Shown here in pieces: positions 24,623 through 30,700 of a stretch of DNA of 30,700 bases. Source of the stretch: a virus; the IMG/VR virus record IMGVR_UViG_3300036766_000055, positions 1 to 30,700 of that record, one strand, 5' to 3'. Each line of letters starts with the position of its first letter. Within the stretch, counting starts at the first letter, position 1. Position numbers and translations under genes: made by a program. The notes beneath the pieces were generated by a model. It was not told where the DNA came from and ran no database searches. It saw only the letters and a program-made list of their open reading frames with translations.

Positions 24623-26239
24623 ATGGCCATCCAGCATTGGTACAACGGGATCATCGTTCTCGATGCCGTGCAGTTGCGTGACGAACGCGGGTTCGCGGCG
24701 TCCGCCGAACTCGGGCAGGTCGAGGTCTGCTCGGTCATGGTCGAGGATGCCGGGGGGACGCGGGATTACGTCGGCCTGAAGTCCTGGCAAATCAAAGAAA
24801 CCGCCGCGAGCGATCCGGTCATCTGGAACGGGTTCGTGACCCGCCAACGCATCCACCGGGGCGAGAGCGACCGGCGCTTCCCGACCGGCGCGGGACGGGT
24901 CTGGGAGATCGAACTGACCGAGGGCAACGGGATGCTCTCGCGCAAGGTCATCCGTTCCGGGGCGAGCCGGGTGAGCGAGACGGTGGCCGTCCGGCTGACG
25001 TGGCTCCTGACCACGACCGGCATGACCGGCGTCGTCGTGGATCACGGGCTGGTGGAGTCCTGCTCCACGGTCATGGATGCCAACGACTACACCGGCCAAT
25101 ACGCGATGGACGTGCTGCGCGACCTCGCCCTGATCTCGGGCTGGAACTTCCTCGTGCGCTGGCGGGCGGCATCGTCGGACCTCGAACTCATCTTTTCCGA
25201 CTTCGACGTGTCGGCCCTCGATGCCTCCACCCTCCAGGTGTCCAACGTCCTGTCCGACGTGGATCAGGTCACGACGTGGTTCCCCGGTGGGGATGCGACC
25301 CTCGTGCGCGACCCCACCCGGATCGCGGCGGGTGTCTGGCTACCGTATGCCAACGGCAACGCCTACGGCAGCAACGCGACCACGGCGGCGACCTTCGCGG
25401 ATGTGGATCAGGTGGCCCCGACCCCGACCGTCAAGGACTCGGGAGCGGCGACGGCGCTGGTCAATCGGTTCCTCGCCAGCCACAACGTGCAGGACGAACG
25501 GCTGGAGTCGGTACGCCTGACCGTCCCGCGGGCCAACGTCAACGATGTCAAGCATGGGCAGATCATCCCCTCCGCCCGCTTCTCGCACCTGCCGGGCTGG
25601 ACGACCGCCCGCGGCGCGCGGGTGCTGTACAAGTCGGTTGGCCTATTCAGCGACAGCCCCGACGCCTACACGGTGGACCTTGTGCTGTCCCCGATGGCGC
25701 CGCTCGTGGCGTCCTATGCCCGCCTGACCCGCGGCGGCAACAACAACCCCGTCTACGATTACCGGACCAATACGCCCTTCATTTTGCAGTACGAAAATAA
25801 CGGCGACTATCCGCACGCCGGCGACGTGCTCGGCCCCACGCCGCTCGCCGGTCCCCTGGCCTATACGGCCACGAGCTCTCCGGCCGGTGGCCCCTACACC
25901 GTCCCGACGAACATGGGCATCGGCATCCAGTGTCTCGGGGCGGGGATCCTGAGTTCGATCACGCTGAGGCAGTCGGCCATCGAGGTTATCACCGGCACGC
26001 AGACCTATGTCGTCGAGATCCGGCGCAACGCGATAGTCGTAGGCTCGGCCTCCGTCTCGGTTGGCCCGGGAGCGGCGACGCCCGAACTCAGCGTCACTGC
26101 CACGAATGTCACCGTCAACATCGGCGATGTGATCTCGGGCTGGATCAGCGGCACCCAGCCGAAATGGCTTGCGCCGGCTGGAGTCGGCGCGGACATCTTC
26201 GCGCTCGTGGTCACCGGCAATCTGCGGGTCCGACCATGA
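24623..26239 (+). CDS. Tail hub/tip or baseplate protein
   Basis: The 538-residue protein starts at ATG 24623, one base after the tape-measure stop. It opens MAIQHWYNGIIVLDAVQLRD, and continues with ARVLYKSVGLFSDSPDAYTV (middle) and a C-terminal part from about 400 that looks like a beta domain (GIQCLGAGILSSITLRQSAI, VEIRRNAIVVGSASVSVGPG). Proteins right after the tape measure form the tail tip that sits on the host wall. The beta-rich C-terminus may be a carbohydrate-binding module, but I cannot name it. Call rests on size and position. Confidence 0.65.
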   Translation: MAIQHWYNGIIVLDAVQLRDERGFAASAELGQVEVCSVMVEDAGGTRDYVGLKSWQIKETAASDPVIWNGFVTRQRIHRGESDRRFPTGAGRVWEIELTEGNGMLSRKVIRSGASRVSETVAVRLTWLLTTTGMTGVVVDHGLVESCSTVMDANDYTGQYAMDVLRDLALISGWNFLVRWRAASSDLELIFSDFDVSALDASTLQVSNVLSDVDQVTTWFPGGDATLVRDPTRIAAGVWLPYANGNAYGSNATTAATFADVDQVAPTPTVKDSGAATALVNRFLASHNVQDERLESVRLTVPRANVNDVKHGQIIPSARFSHLPGWTTARGARVLYKSVGLFSDSPDAYTVDLVLSPMAPLVASYARLTRGGNNNPVYDYRTNTPFILQYENNGDYPHAGDVLGPTPLAGPLAYTATSSPAGGPYTVPTNMGIGIQCLGAGILSSITLRQSAIEVITGTQTYVVEIRRNAIVVGSASVSVGPGAATPELSVTATNVTVNIGDVISGWISGTQPKWLAPAGVGADIFALVVTGNLRVRP

Positions 26240-26841
26240 AGGTCAACAACTTTACGAACGAGATGGGCGATGTCGTCCAAGGCCCGTCCGGGCTGACGAG
26301 CTACACCACCGCCGTGGCCGTGGTAGCGGCGTCGCTGGCAACCCCGGCCATCGTCCTCGGCACCGCTGCGGCAGCGGGCGCAGCCGCGACCACCATCCGC
26401 TCGGACAGCACGATCGTGGCCTTCGATGCGACCTCCCCCACGACCTCTGCGGTCGGAGATGCGGTCGCCACCGGTTCGGTTGCCCTCGCCGCGCGGCGGG
26501 ATCACCGCCACGGACGGGAGGGGTTCGGCTCGCCGGTCGATATCGGCACCGGCAACGCGGACGGTAGCGCGGTCACAGTTTCGCGCAGTGATCACGTCCA
26601 TATGGGCGCGCTGCCCGAGTTCGATCACACGCACATCGTGGGTGAGGCGATGCTCGGCAACGGTTCCACCACCGTCTTCTACCTTGCCAATGAGGCATCG
26701 GAGGACCAGGAGCCTGCCGTCTATGTCAACGGTCTGCGGACGGACGTGACCCTCTCAGGCATGTACGACGCGATCACCTTCGCGGTCGCCCCGCCCGCGG
26801 CATCATCTATCCGCCTCGATTATGTTCCGGCCTTGGCCTGA
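26236..26841 (+). CDS. Tail fibre-like protein with DHxH motifs
   Basis: The 201-residue product starts at ATG 26236 in an ATGA overlap. It has a low-complexity Ala-rich region (AAAAGAAATTIRSDSTIVAF) and three DHxH motifs: DHRH (89-92), DHVH (119-122) and DHTH (130-133). HxH motifs coordinate iron in the tips of several phage fibres, such as T4 gp37. The C-terminal part (DQEPAVYVNGLRTDVTLSGM) looks like a small beta module. It lies between the tail tip and the last structural gene, so a fibre or connector to the receptor-binding protein is likely. Confidence 0.6.
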   Translation: MKVNNFTNEMGDVVQGPSGLTSYTTAVAVVAASLATPAIVLGTAAAAGAAATTIRSDSTIVAFDATSPTTSAVGDAVATGSVALAARRDHRHGREGFGSPVDIGTGNADGSAVTVSRSDHVHMGALPEFDHTHIVGEAMLGNGSTTVFYLANEASEDQEPAVYVNGLRTDVTLSGMYDAITFAVAPPAASSIRLDYVPALA

Positions 26842-26850
26842 AGGAGCGAC

Positions 26851-27873
26851 ATGAGCAACCTGCTGTACCAAGCCCGCGGTCGGCAGATCGTGGCCTTCCT
26901 CACCAATAAGTCCGGCGCGGCCCTCGCGGCGGGCGACGTGGTGATCCTCGACTCCGCGAACAACGAAGCCGTCACGACCACGAACACCGCGGCGGTCACG
27001 TCGGGCGTCGGGGTGGCGCAGGAGGCGATCTTCAATGGTTCCAATGGCCGGATTGCGATCGCCGGCCATGTCCCCTATATCAACGTCAACGGCTCCAACG
27101 TCAACCGCGGCGACTATGCCCGCACCGCGCTTGCGAAGACGGCGGGCGATGCGGGGGCTGCCCGGGCACAAGGGACCTTCGCGCAGTTCATGACCAGCGG
27201 GACCGCGCCTTCGGGGCTGCTGTTCCCGATCCCGGACGTCACAGGAACGCCGCTCAGCAATCCGATGACCACGACTGATGACATCATCCGGTCGGCAGAC
27301 AACTCCGGAACCCCCGCGCGACTGGCCAAGGGCTCCGCCGGGGCCGTCCTGGCCATGGGCAACTCGACGATCATCTGGAATGCCGGAACGTCGTTCCCCG
27401 CGAGCAAGGCCACGAATGATCGCCATTGGCGGACGGACATCCTCGGCGGGATGGGGTTCCTCTGGGATGGGACCCGCTGGGTATCGGATCATCTGTTCCG
27501 CGAGCCGTTCACCGTCGGCGACCAAGTGCAATCGGGGACGGTGACGCAGGCGGCCTTTTACCGCAACTATCTCGGCTGGGCCGGCGCCTATGACGTCTGG
27601 CATACCTCGATCTACTGCGATTCGTTTGTTTCAGGTACCAATAACGGCACGAACTACTGGACCGTGGCTGTGAGTCGTGCCCCGAGTGTCACGTCACTGG
27701 GGAGCTTTACGACGATCGCGGATGCCGGCAGCACGCACACGAGCCACACGATCGCGGTCAATGCCCTGGCTGGCACCTCCGATCTCATGACCATCGTCGC
27801 CATCACCAAGACACTATCGCCGGGGCCTCTCTTCCTGTCAGGCGTCATGTGTTACCGCATGGTCGCGACCTAA
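26851..27873 (+). CDS. Probable tail fibre / receptor-binding protein
   Basis: The 340-residue protein starts at ATG 26851 behind AAGGAG. It begins MSNLLYQARGRQIVAFLTNK with a beta-rich N-terminal part (GDVVILDSANNEAVTTTNTA), then a low-complexity linker, and ends in a distinct globular part (FREPFTVGDQVQSGTVTQAA, VWHTSIYCDSFVSGTNNGTN, YWTVAVSRAPSVTSLGSFTT). Base composition dips slightly in the last third, as often found in host-range modules. It is the last structural gene before a promoter and the XRE regulator. Receptor binding is inferred from position. Confidence 0.6.
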   Translation: MSNLLYQARGRQIVAFLTNKSGAALAAGDVVILDSANNEAVTTTNTAAVTSGVGVAQEAIFNGSNGRIAIAGHVPYINVNGSNVNRGDYARTALAKTAGDAGAARAQGTFAQFMTSGTAPSGLLFPIPDVTGTPLSNPMTTTDDIIRSADNSGTPARLAKGSAGAVLAMGNSTIIWNAGTSFPASKATNDRHWRTDILGGMGFLWDGTRWVSDHLFREPFTVGDQVQSGTVTQAAFYRNYLGWAGAYDVWHTSIYCDSFVSGTNNGTNYWTVAVSRAPSVTSLGSFTTIADAGSTHTSHTIAVNALAGTSDLMTIVAITKTLSPGPLFLSGVMCYRMVAT

Positions 27874-27908
27874 GACTACGAACGACAGGATCCCGGCCCC
27901 AATCATGC

Positions 27909-27938
27909 TTGACAGCGGTGTATAACGGGGCGTAGAGT
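27909..27938 (+). promoter_or_regulatory. Sigma70-like promoter, probably leaderless, of the right early block
   Basis: TTGACA (27909-27914, consensus), an 18-base spacer and TAGAGT (27933-27938) are followed seven bases later by ATG 27946, so transcription would begin at the start codon. An alternative -10, TATAAC (27921-27926), is too close to the -35. It mirrors the 5529 promoter down to the ATGGGA start. Confidence 0.65.
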
Positions 27939-27945
27939 TCGCGTC

Positions 27946-28152
27946 ATGGGAGACATGACCGAGACTACCATCCGCCGAATGCGGGAGGCCACGGGGCTTT
28001 CGCTGCGCGAGGTCTCCCGGCGTAGCGGGATCAACCCCGGTCGCCTTTCGATCATCGAGCGGGGCGTACTCGCCACCCCGGCCGAAACCCGCCGCCTGTT
28101 GGCGGTGCTGGCCGGATCACAAGGGGAGACCGATGGACGTACGTTGCCCTGA
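27946..28152 (+). CDS. XRE-family helix-turn-helix regulator
   Basis: The 68-residue protein has an XRE-type DNA-binding domain: IRRMREATGLSLREVSRRSG (8-27, helices 1-2), then INPGRLSIIERGVLATPAET (28-47, recognition helix and 'I..iErG...P' signature). It is small, with no extra domain, so it is likely a Cro/CI-type repressor or activator working as a dimer. No ribosome site precedes ATG 27946; the leaderless promoter would serve it. No second regulator and no integrase are seen, so lysogeny is not shown. Confidence 0.85.
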   Translation: MGDMTETTIRRMREATGLSLREVSRRSGINPGRLSIIERGVLATPAETRRLLAVLAGSQGETDGRTLP

Positions 28153-28243
28153 CCGGATGGGGCTGTCGCGCTGCGAGCAACCCGCCGGACATGTGGGGAT
28201 GCATCGCCGCGGCGACGACGCGAAACGGCGGAACCGGCGATGA
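28133..28243 (+). CDS. 36-residue Cys/His micro-protein
   Basis: The small gene runs from ATG 28133, behind AAGGGGAG at 28121-28128, to TGA 28241-28243, overlapping the next ATG 28240. The product [20 protein letters not shown] then [13 protein letters not shown] has C-x8-C-x5-H-x3-H, like the small zinc motifs ('C..P.GH.G.H') seen in phage proteins of high-GC hosts. The gene also overlaps the end of the XRE gene. Strong ribosome site and overlaps support expression; zinc binding is inferred. Confidence 0.65.
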   Translation: MDVRCPDRMGLSRCEQPAGHVGMHRRGDDAKRRNRR

Positions 28244-29145
28244 CCGAGCGCGTAATCACGAACCGATCGGGGTCGGTGCTCTACATTGCCGAGGGAGCGG
28301 CGGATGTCCGAGCGGCCGTAGAGGCTGCCGTGAAGGCGCGCGCCGACCTCACGGACGCCAACCTCACGCGCGCCGACCTCACGCGCGCCAACCTCATGGG
28401 CGCCGACCTCACGGACGCCAACCTCACGCGCGCCGACCTCACGGACGCCAACCTCACGCGCGCCGACCTCACGGACGCCAACCTCATGGGCGCCGACCTC
28501 ACGGGCGCCAACCTCACGCGCGCCAACCTCACGGGCGCCAACCTCATGGGCGCCAACCTCACGGACGCCTACCTCACGGACGCCAACCTCATGGGCGCCG
28601 ACCTCACGGGCGCCAACCTCACGCGCGCCAACCTCACGGACGCCAACCTCACGCGCGCCGACCTCACGGGCGCCAACCTCATGGGCGCCAACCTCACGGA
28701 CGCCTACCTCACGCGCGCCAACGGCATCAATCCCTATCGGGTCAATCCGCTCCTCATGCTGCGCGACCAGCCGGGCACCATCGTGGCCTACAAACTGGTC
28801 GACGATGCGTACCGCAGCCCGATCCAGACAACAGGCAAGCTGACCTATCACCTCGGCGCGGTCATCAAAGTCCCGAACGCCGACACCGACGAGACGACCC
28901 AGTGTTCCCGGGGGGTCAACCTCGCAACCTTGCCCTGGTGCATGGCGCATTGGAGGCCCGGCTACCGCATCTTGCGCATGAAGTTCACCGCGGCGGACAT
29001 CGCCGCGATACCGATCGGCGACGGCAAGTTCCGCGTGCGTCGCGCAACGGTCCTCGCCGAAGTGGACCTCGTGGTCATCGGGCTCGTCGAGGCCAACCTG
29101 CCGGCGGCGGCTCCCGCGAAGAAGCGCCGGAAGGTGGCTCCCTGA
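28240..29145 (+). CDS. Pentapeptide-repeat protein with DUF5758-like C-terminal domain
   Basis: The 301-residue protein has an N-terminal stretch ([20 protein letters not shown], 14-33), then 25 unbroken pentapeptides of form A(D/N/Y)L(T/M)(D/R/G) at residues 35-159, forming about six coils of a right-handed quadrilateral beta-helix. Residues about 165-285 form a domain ([60 protein letters not shown]) that I match by memory to the DUF5758 domain often attached to phage pentapeptide proteins. The end is basic ([10 protein letters not shown]). Qnr and MfpA pentapeptide proteins mimic DNA to bind gyrase; whether this one does is unknown. Confidence 0.88.
   Translation: MTERVITNRSGSVLYIAEGAADVRAAVEAAVKARADLTDANLTRADLTRANLMGADLTDANLTRADLTDANLTRADLTDANLMGADLTGANLTRANLTGANLMGANLTDAYLTDANLMGADLTGANLTRANLTDANLTRADLTGANLMGANLTDAYLTRANGINPYRVNPLLMLRDQPGTIVAYKLVDDAYRSPIQTTGKLTYHLGAVIKVPNADTDETTQCSRGVNLATLPWCMAHWRPGYRILRMKFTAADIAAIPIGDGKFRVRRATVLAEVDLVVIGLVEANLPAAAPAKKRRKVAP
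28342..28716 (+). repeat. Tandem 15-base repeat coding the pentapeptides
   Basis: Twenty-five 15-base units follow the pattern GCC (G/A/T)AC CTC (ACG/ATG) (GAC/CGC/GGC) with almost no synonymous change, although the amino acids vary. Such uniform DNA suggests recent expansion by slippage or recombination and should make repeat number vary between relatives. All three forward frames and some reverse frames lack stops here only because of this unit. Confidence 0.92.
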
Positions 29146-29366
29146 TGGCCCGGGTCGGTGTCTCGCCGTGGGCGCGCGCGGCCATCGGTGACCGCTGGGC
29201 GCTGCTCCGGGAGATCGGATCCCCCGACGACTACGTCTGGATCGGGGCGCGCTCGGTCCGCGGACCCTTCACGGCGTCGTGCGGGATGGCGCGAGCGGTG
29301 GCCCTCGATCCGATCGAGGCGGCGCGGATGGTGGTGGGGCTGGTTGCGGGGCGGGTGCCGGCATGA
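29145..29366 (+). CDS. Small hypothetical protein
   Basis: The 73-residue product starts at ATG 29145, two bases after the previous stop codon begins. It reads [20 protein letters not shown], then REIGSPDDYVWIGARSVRGP and an Ala-rich helix (MARAVALDPIEAARMVVGLV). There is no known domain. The repeated W-x-x-I/G positions suggest a compact fold. It lies between the pentapeptide protein and the RusA-like gene, and its stop overlaps the RusA start. Confidence 0.65.
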   Translation: MARVGVSPWARAAIGDRWALLREIGSPDDYVWIGARSVRGPFTASCGMARAVALDPIEAARMVVGLVAGRVPA

Positions 29367-29815
29367 CCGCCGCGGTTGGCCGCCTCGCCATCGCCGTCCA
29401 CGGGATCCCCGTCCCGCAAGGCTCACTGCGGGCATTCGCCCGGAACGGCCATGCCTGGGCGACCAGCGACAACCCGGCGACCCGCCCCTGGAAGGCAGCC
29501 GTGACCGCCGAGGCGGCACAGGTTGTCGAACGCTCCGGCCTGCCCTGCCCGGCCTTCGGTCGCGAGCCGGTCCGCGTCACCGTGACCTTCCGGCTCCCCC
29601 GTCCCAAGGGCCACTTCGGCGCTCGTGGCCTGCTTCCCTCGGCCCCGACGTTCCCCGCCGCGAAGCCGGACCTCGACAAGCTCGCCCGAGCCGTCCTGGA
29701 CGCCCTCACCGGGATTGTCTGGCGCGACGACGCCCAGGTCGTGGAGCTGGACGTTGCCAAGCGCTACGCCGATGGCGAGCTCGTCACGGTGATCGATGTG
29801 CAGGCCCTCCGATGA
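29363..29815 (+). CDS. rusA: RusA-like Holliday junction resolvase
   Basis: The 150-residue protein would cut four-way DNA junctions by dimeric metal-dependent cleavage. It opens with a beta strand (LAIAVHGIPVPQGSLRAFAR, the 'g.P.pk.R.R' region), then VRVTVTFRLPRPKGHFGARG, and the family hallmark KPDLDKLARAVLDALTGIVW followed by RDDAQVVELDVAKRYA, whose three Asp positions (the two in PDLD and one in RDD) match the catalytic acids of RusA. The lengthy insertion with PKGHFGARGL before the motif is common in phage RusA. ATG 29363 overlaps the previous stop. Confidence 0.9.
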   Translation: MTAAVGRLAIAVHGIPVPQGSLRAFARNGHAWATSDNPATRPWKAAVTAEAAQVVERSGLPCPAFGREPVRVTVTFRLPRPKGHFGARGLLPSAPTFPAAKPDLDKLARAVLDALTGIVWRDDAQVVELDVAKRYADGELVTVIDVQALR

Positions 29816-30069
29816 CCACCTTCGCCGAGCTGCTGACGAGGGCACTGGAGACCTTCCGTCCACCGGAGTCGTTCGAGGAATGGCGGGACGCCGTGGATCG
29901 CTCCTATGCGGACGATGCCGCACTGATCCTGCGTGCCATCGCCGCGGACCCCGAGACGATCCCCGTCCTCGCCGCGGCGCTCGAACAGGCCGAGAGCGGG
30001 GATGCTTCCACCTACGAGCACTTCGCCGCCGGCCTGCTCACCGCCCTGCTGATCGAGGAGACAGCATGA
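29812..30069 (+). CDS. Small hypothetical protein, partner of duplicated gene
   Basis: The 85-residue product starts at ATG 29812 (ATGA overlap). It is acidic and helical: MTTFAELLTRALETFRPPES, RDAVDRSYADDAALILRAIA and FAAGLLTALLIEETA. The last part matches the C-terminal fragment at bases 1-39, and the gene after each is the same family, so the two genes were duplicated as a pair. Function is unknown. Confidence 0.7.
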   Translation: MTTFAELLTRALETFRPPESFEEWRDAVDRSYADDAALILRAIAADPETIPVLAAALEQAESGDASTYEHFAAGLLTALLIEETA

Positions 30070-30191
30070 CCACCGACATCTACGGCCCCAACACCATCGC
30101 CGTGGCCGCCTTCATCGAGCGCCTGCGGACGCTCACCCCGGAACAAGCGGACCGACTCGCCGCCGCATGGGACGCCGCCGCAGACGCCGCA
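30049..30191 (+). repeat. Right copy of a near-identical direct repeat
   Basis: Bases 30072-30191 equal 42-161 exactly, and 30049-30063 equal 19-33. This copy has ATG where the left copy has GTG. The identity ends inside the gene, suggesting a recent duplication or gene conversion restricted to the 5' part. Confidence 0.9.
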
Positions 30192-30467
30192 GTCGCCCTC
30201 GCCCTCCGTGACCTCATCAGCCCGGAGCACTTCGCCCTCCTCGTCGCCCCGTTCGTGGATACGGGGCTCGGGGAGTGGGTCGGGATCGAAGGGGAGACAC
30301 CCGGCGAGTGGCGGCATCTCCCACAACGGCGTGTGCGGCTGCGCGATAGCGTGCCGGGGGATTACTGCGCGGTTGGCGATGGGCCGTGGCCCTGTGACGC
30401 CGAACGGATGCGTCTCCGCGCCGAGGCCGCCGAGGCCGAGTTGCGGGCATTGGCGGGCGACCGATGA
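30066..30467 (+). CDS. Small hypothetical protein, longer paralogue of the 36 gene
   Basis: The 133-residue product shares residues 1-42 exactly with the left-edge 77-residue protein and about residues 43-76 more loosely, then carries 55 extra residues: GEWVGIEGETPGEWRHLPQR, VRLRDSVPGDYCAVGDGPWP and a final helix (RLRAEAAEAELRALAG). The extra part may be a second small domain; the shorter copy lacks it. No family is recognised. Its stop overlaps the next ATG 30464. Confidence 0.75.
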   Translation: MTTDIYGPNTIAVAAFIERLRTLTPEQADRLAAAWDAAADAAVALALRDLISPEHFALLVAPFVDTGLGEWVGIEGETPGEWRHLPQRRVRLRDSVPGDYCAVGDGPWPCDAERMRLRAEAAEAELRALAGDR

Positions 30468-30700
30468 ACGCCCTCGACTTTGCGGACCACGAACTCGGAC
30501 GAGTGCTAGGGAATACCGACCACCCAATCCTTCAAGAGTTCCGTCGTTTGCGGGCTCTCACCGCCCTCCCCGACGAACCCGACTGGAAGGCCCGCGCCGA
30601 GGCCGCCGAGGCCCGGCTTGCTGACTCGCTGGACGCCGCATGGGCCGCTGCCGAGGCCGCGATGCCGGAGGGATGGGATATGGGACTGACCTGGGCTGAC
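30464..30700 (+). CDS. Hypothetical protein, cut by window edge (partial)
   Basis: The frame starts at ATG 30464 in an ATGA overlap and runs open to the last base, giving 79 residues: MNALDFADHELGRVLGNTDH, then a helical Ala/Glu-rich stretch (DWKARAEAAEARLADSLDAA) and GWDMGLTWAD. The RAEAAEA stretch resembles the end of the previous protein, which may be a shared helical tail. Function is unknown and the C-terminus is missing. Confidence 0.7.
   Translation, partial: MNALDFADHELGRVLGNTDHPILQEFRRLRALTALPDEPDWKARAEAAEARLADSLDAAWAAAEAAMPEGWDMGLTWAD

Noticed and set aside
28342-28716. CRISPR-like repeat array
   Set aside because: Units are 15 bases with no spacers and code for pentapeptides.
28117-28950. 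Long reverse-strand open frame of 277 codons (VGAREVG-type repeats)
   Set aside because: It exists only because the 15-base repeat has no stop in this frame; composition is absurdly repetitive and no ribosome site or neighbours support it.
28191-29366. 391-codon forward frame rich in His/Arg/Gly/Pro over the pentapeptide gene
   Set aside because: It is the shifted reading of the same repeat; the pentapeptide frame has the right start, overlap and a domain downstream.

Overview
The window is 30.7 kb of high-GC DNA (roughly two thirds GC by eye). Every gene I can support lies on the + strand, almost without gaps, and most genes are joined by 1-4 base stop/start overlaps (ATGA, GTGA, TAGTG). 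The gene set is that of a tailed phage with a long-tail (siphovirus-like) virion: large terminase, portal, HK97-type capsid, tail chaperones with a frameshift, tape measure and fibres. I see no integrase, tRNA, rRNA or CRISPR array. GC content, leaderless-looking promoters and the style of the small zinc-type proteins suggest a host among high-GC Gram-positives or Chloroflexota, but nothing in the window proves the host.

Layout. (1) 1-5522, early genes: many tiny proteins, several with paired Cys/His; an ERF-type single-strand annealing protein; a small winged-helix protein; a probable replication protein; and a 730-residue fusion of an SF2/SNF2-like helicase with a beta-class DNA methyltransferase. 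(2) 5529-7342, behind a promoter: a conserved-looking Cys protein, two small membrane proteins, a C39-like cysteine peptidase fold (candidate endolysin), a holin-like protein and a zinc-ribbon-like protein. (3) 7344-13568, packaging and head: small and large terminase, portal fused to a MuF-type head protein, prohead protease with a scaffold-like tail, HK97 major capsid protein, then two hairpins. (4) 13600-19377, an unusual insert in the structural module: FkbM-type methyltransferase, GDP-mannose 4,6-dehydratase, three glycosyltransferase-like proteins, a second methyltransferase and a 26-codon micro-ORF. (5) 19374-27873, connectors and tail: head-tail connector, gp10-like and tail-terminator-like proteins, major tail protein, G/GT chaperones with a CCCTTTG slippery site, tape measure, a tail hub/tip protein, a His-rich fibre-like protein and a probable receptor-binding protein. 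(6) 27909-30700, behind a second leaderless promoter: XRE regulator, Cys/His micro-protein, pentapeptide-repeat protein, RusA-like resolvase, and a gene pair that duplicates the pair at the left edge.

How it works together. ERF and RusA would supply recombination, and the helicase-methyltransferase may modify phage DNA. Lysis, packaging, head and tail genes follow in the usual order. The sugar/methyl cassette between capsid and connectors looks built to decorate the virion or the infected cell surface. The left and right early regions share a near-identical gene pair 30,030 bases apart, so the two edges may belong to one early region of a circularly permuted genome only somewhat longer than the window. 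Both edge genes are cut by the window.
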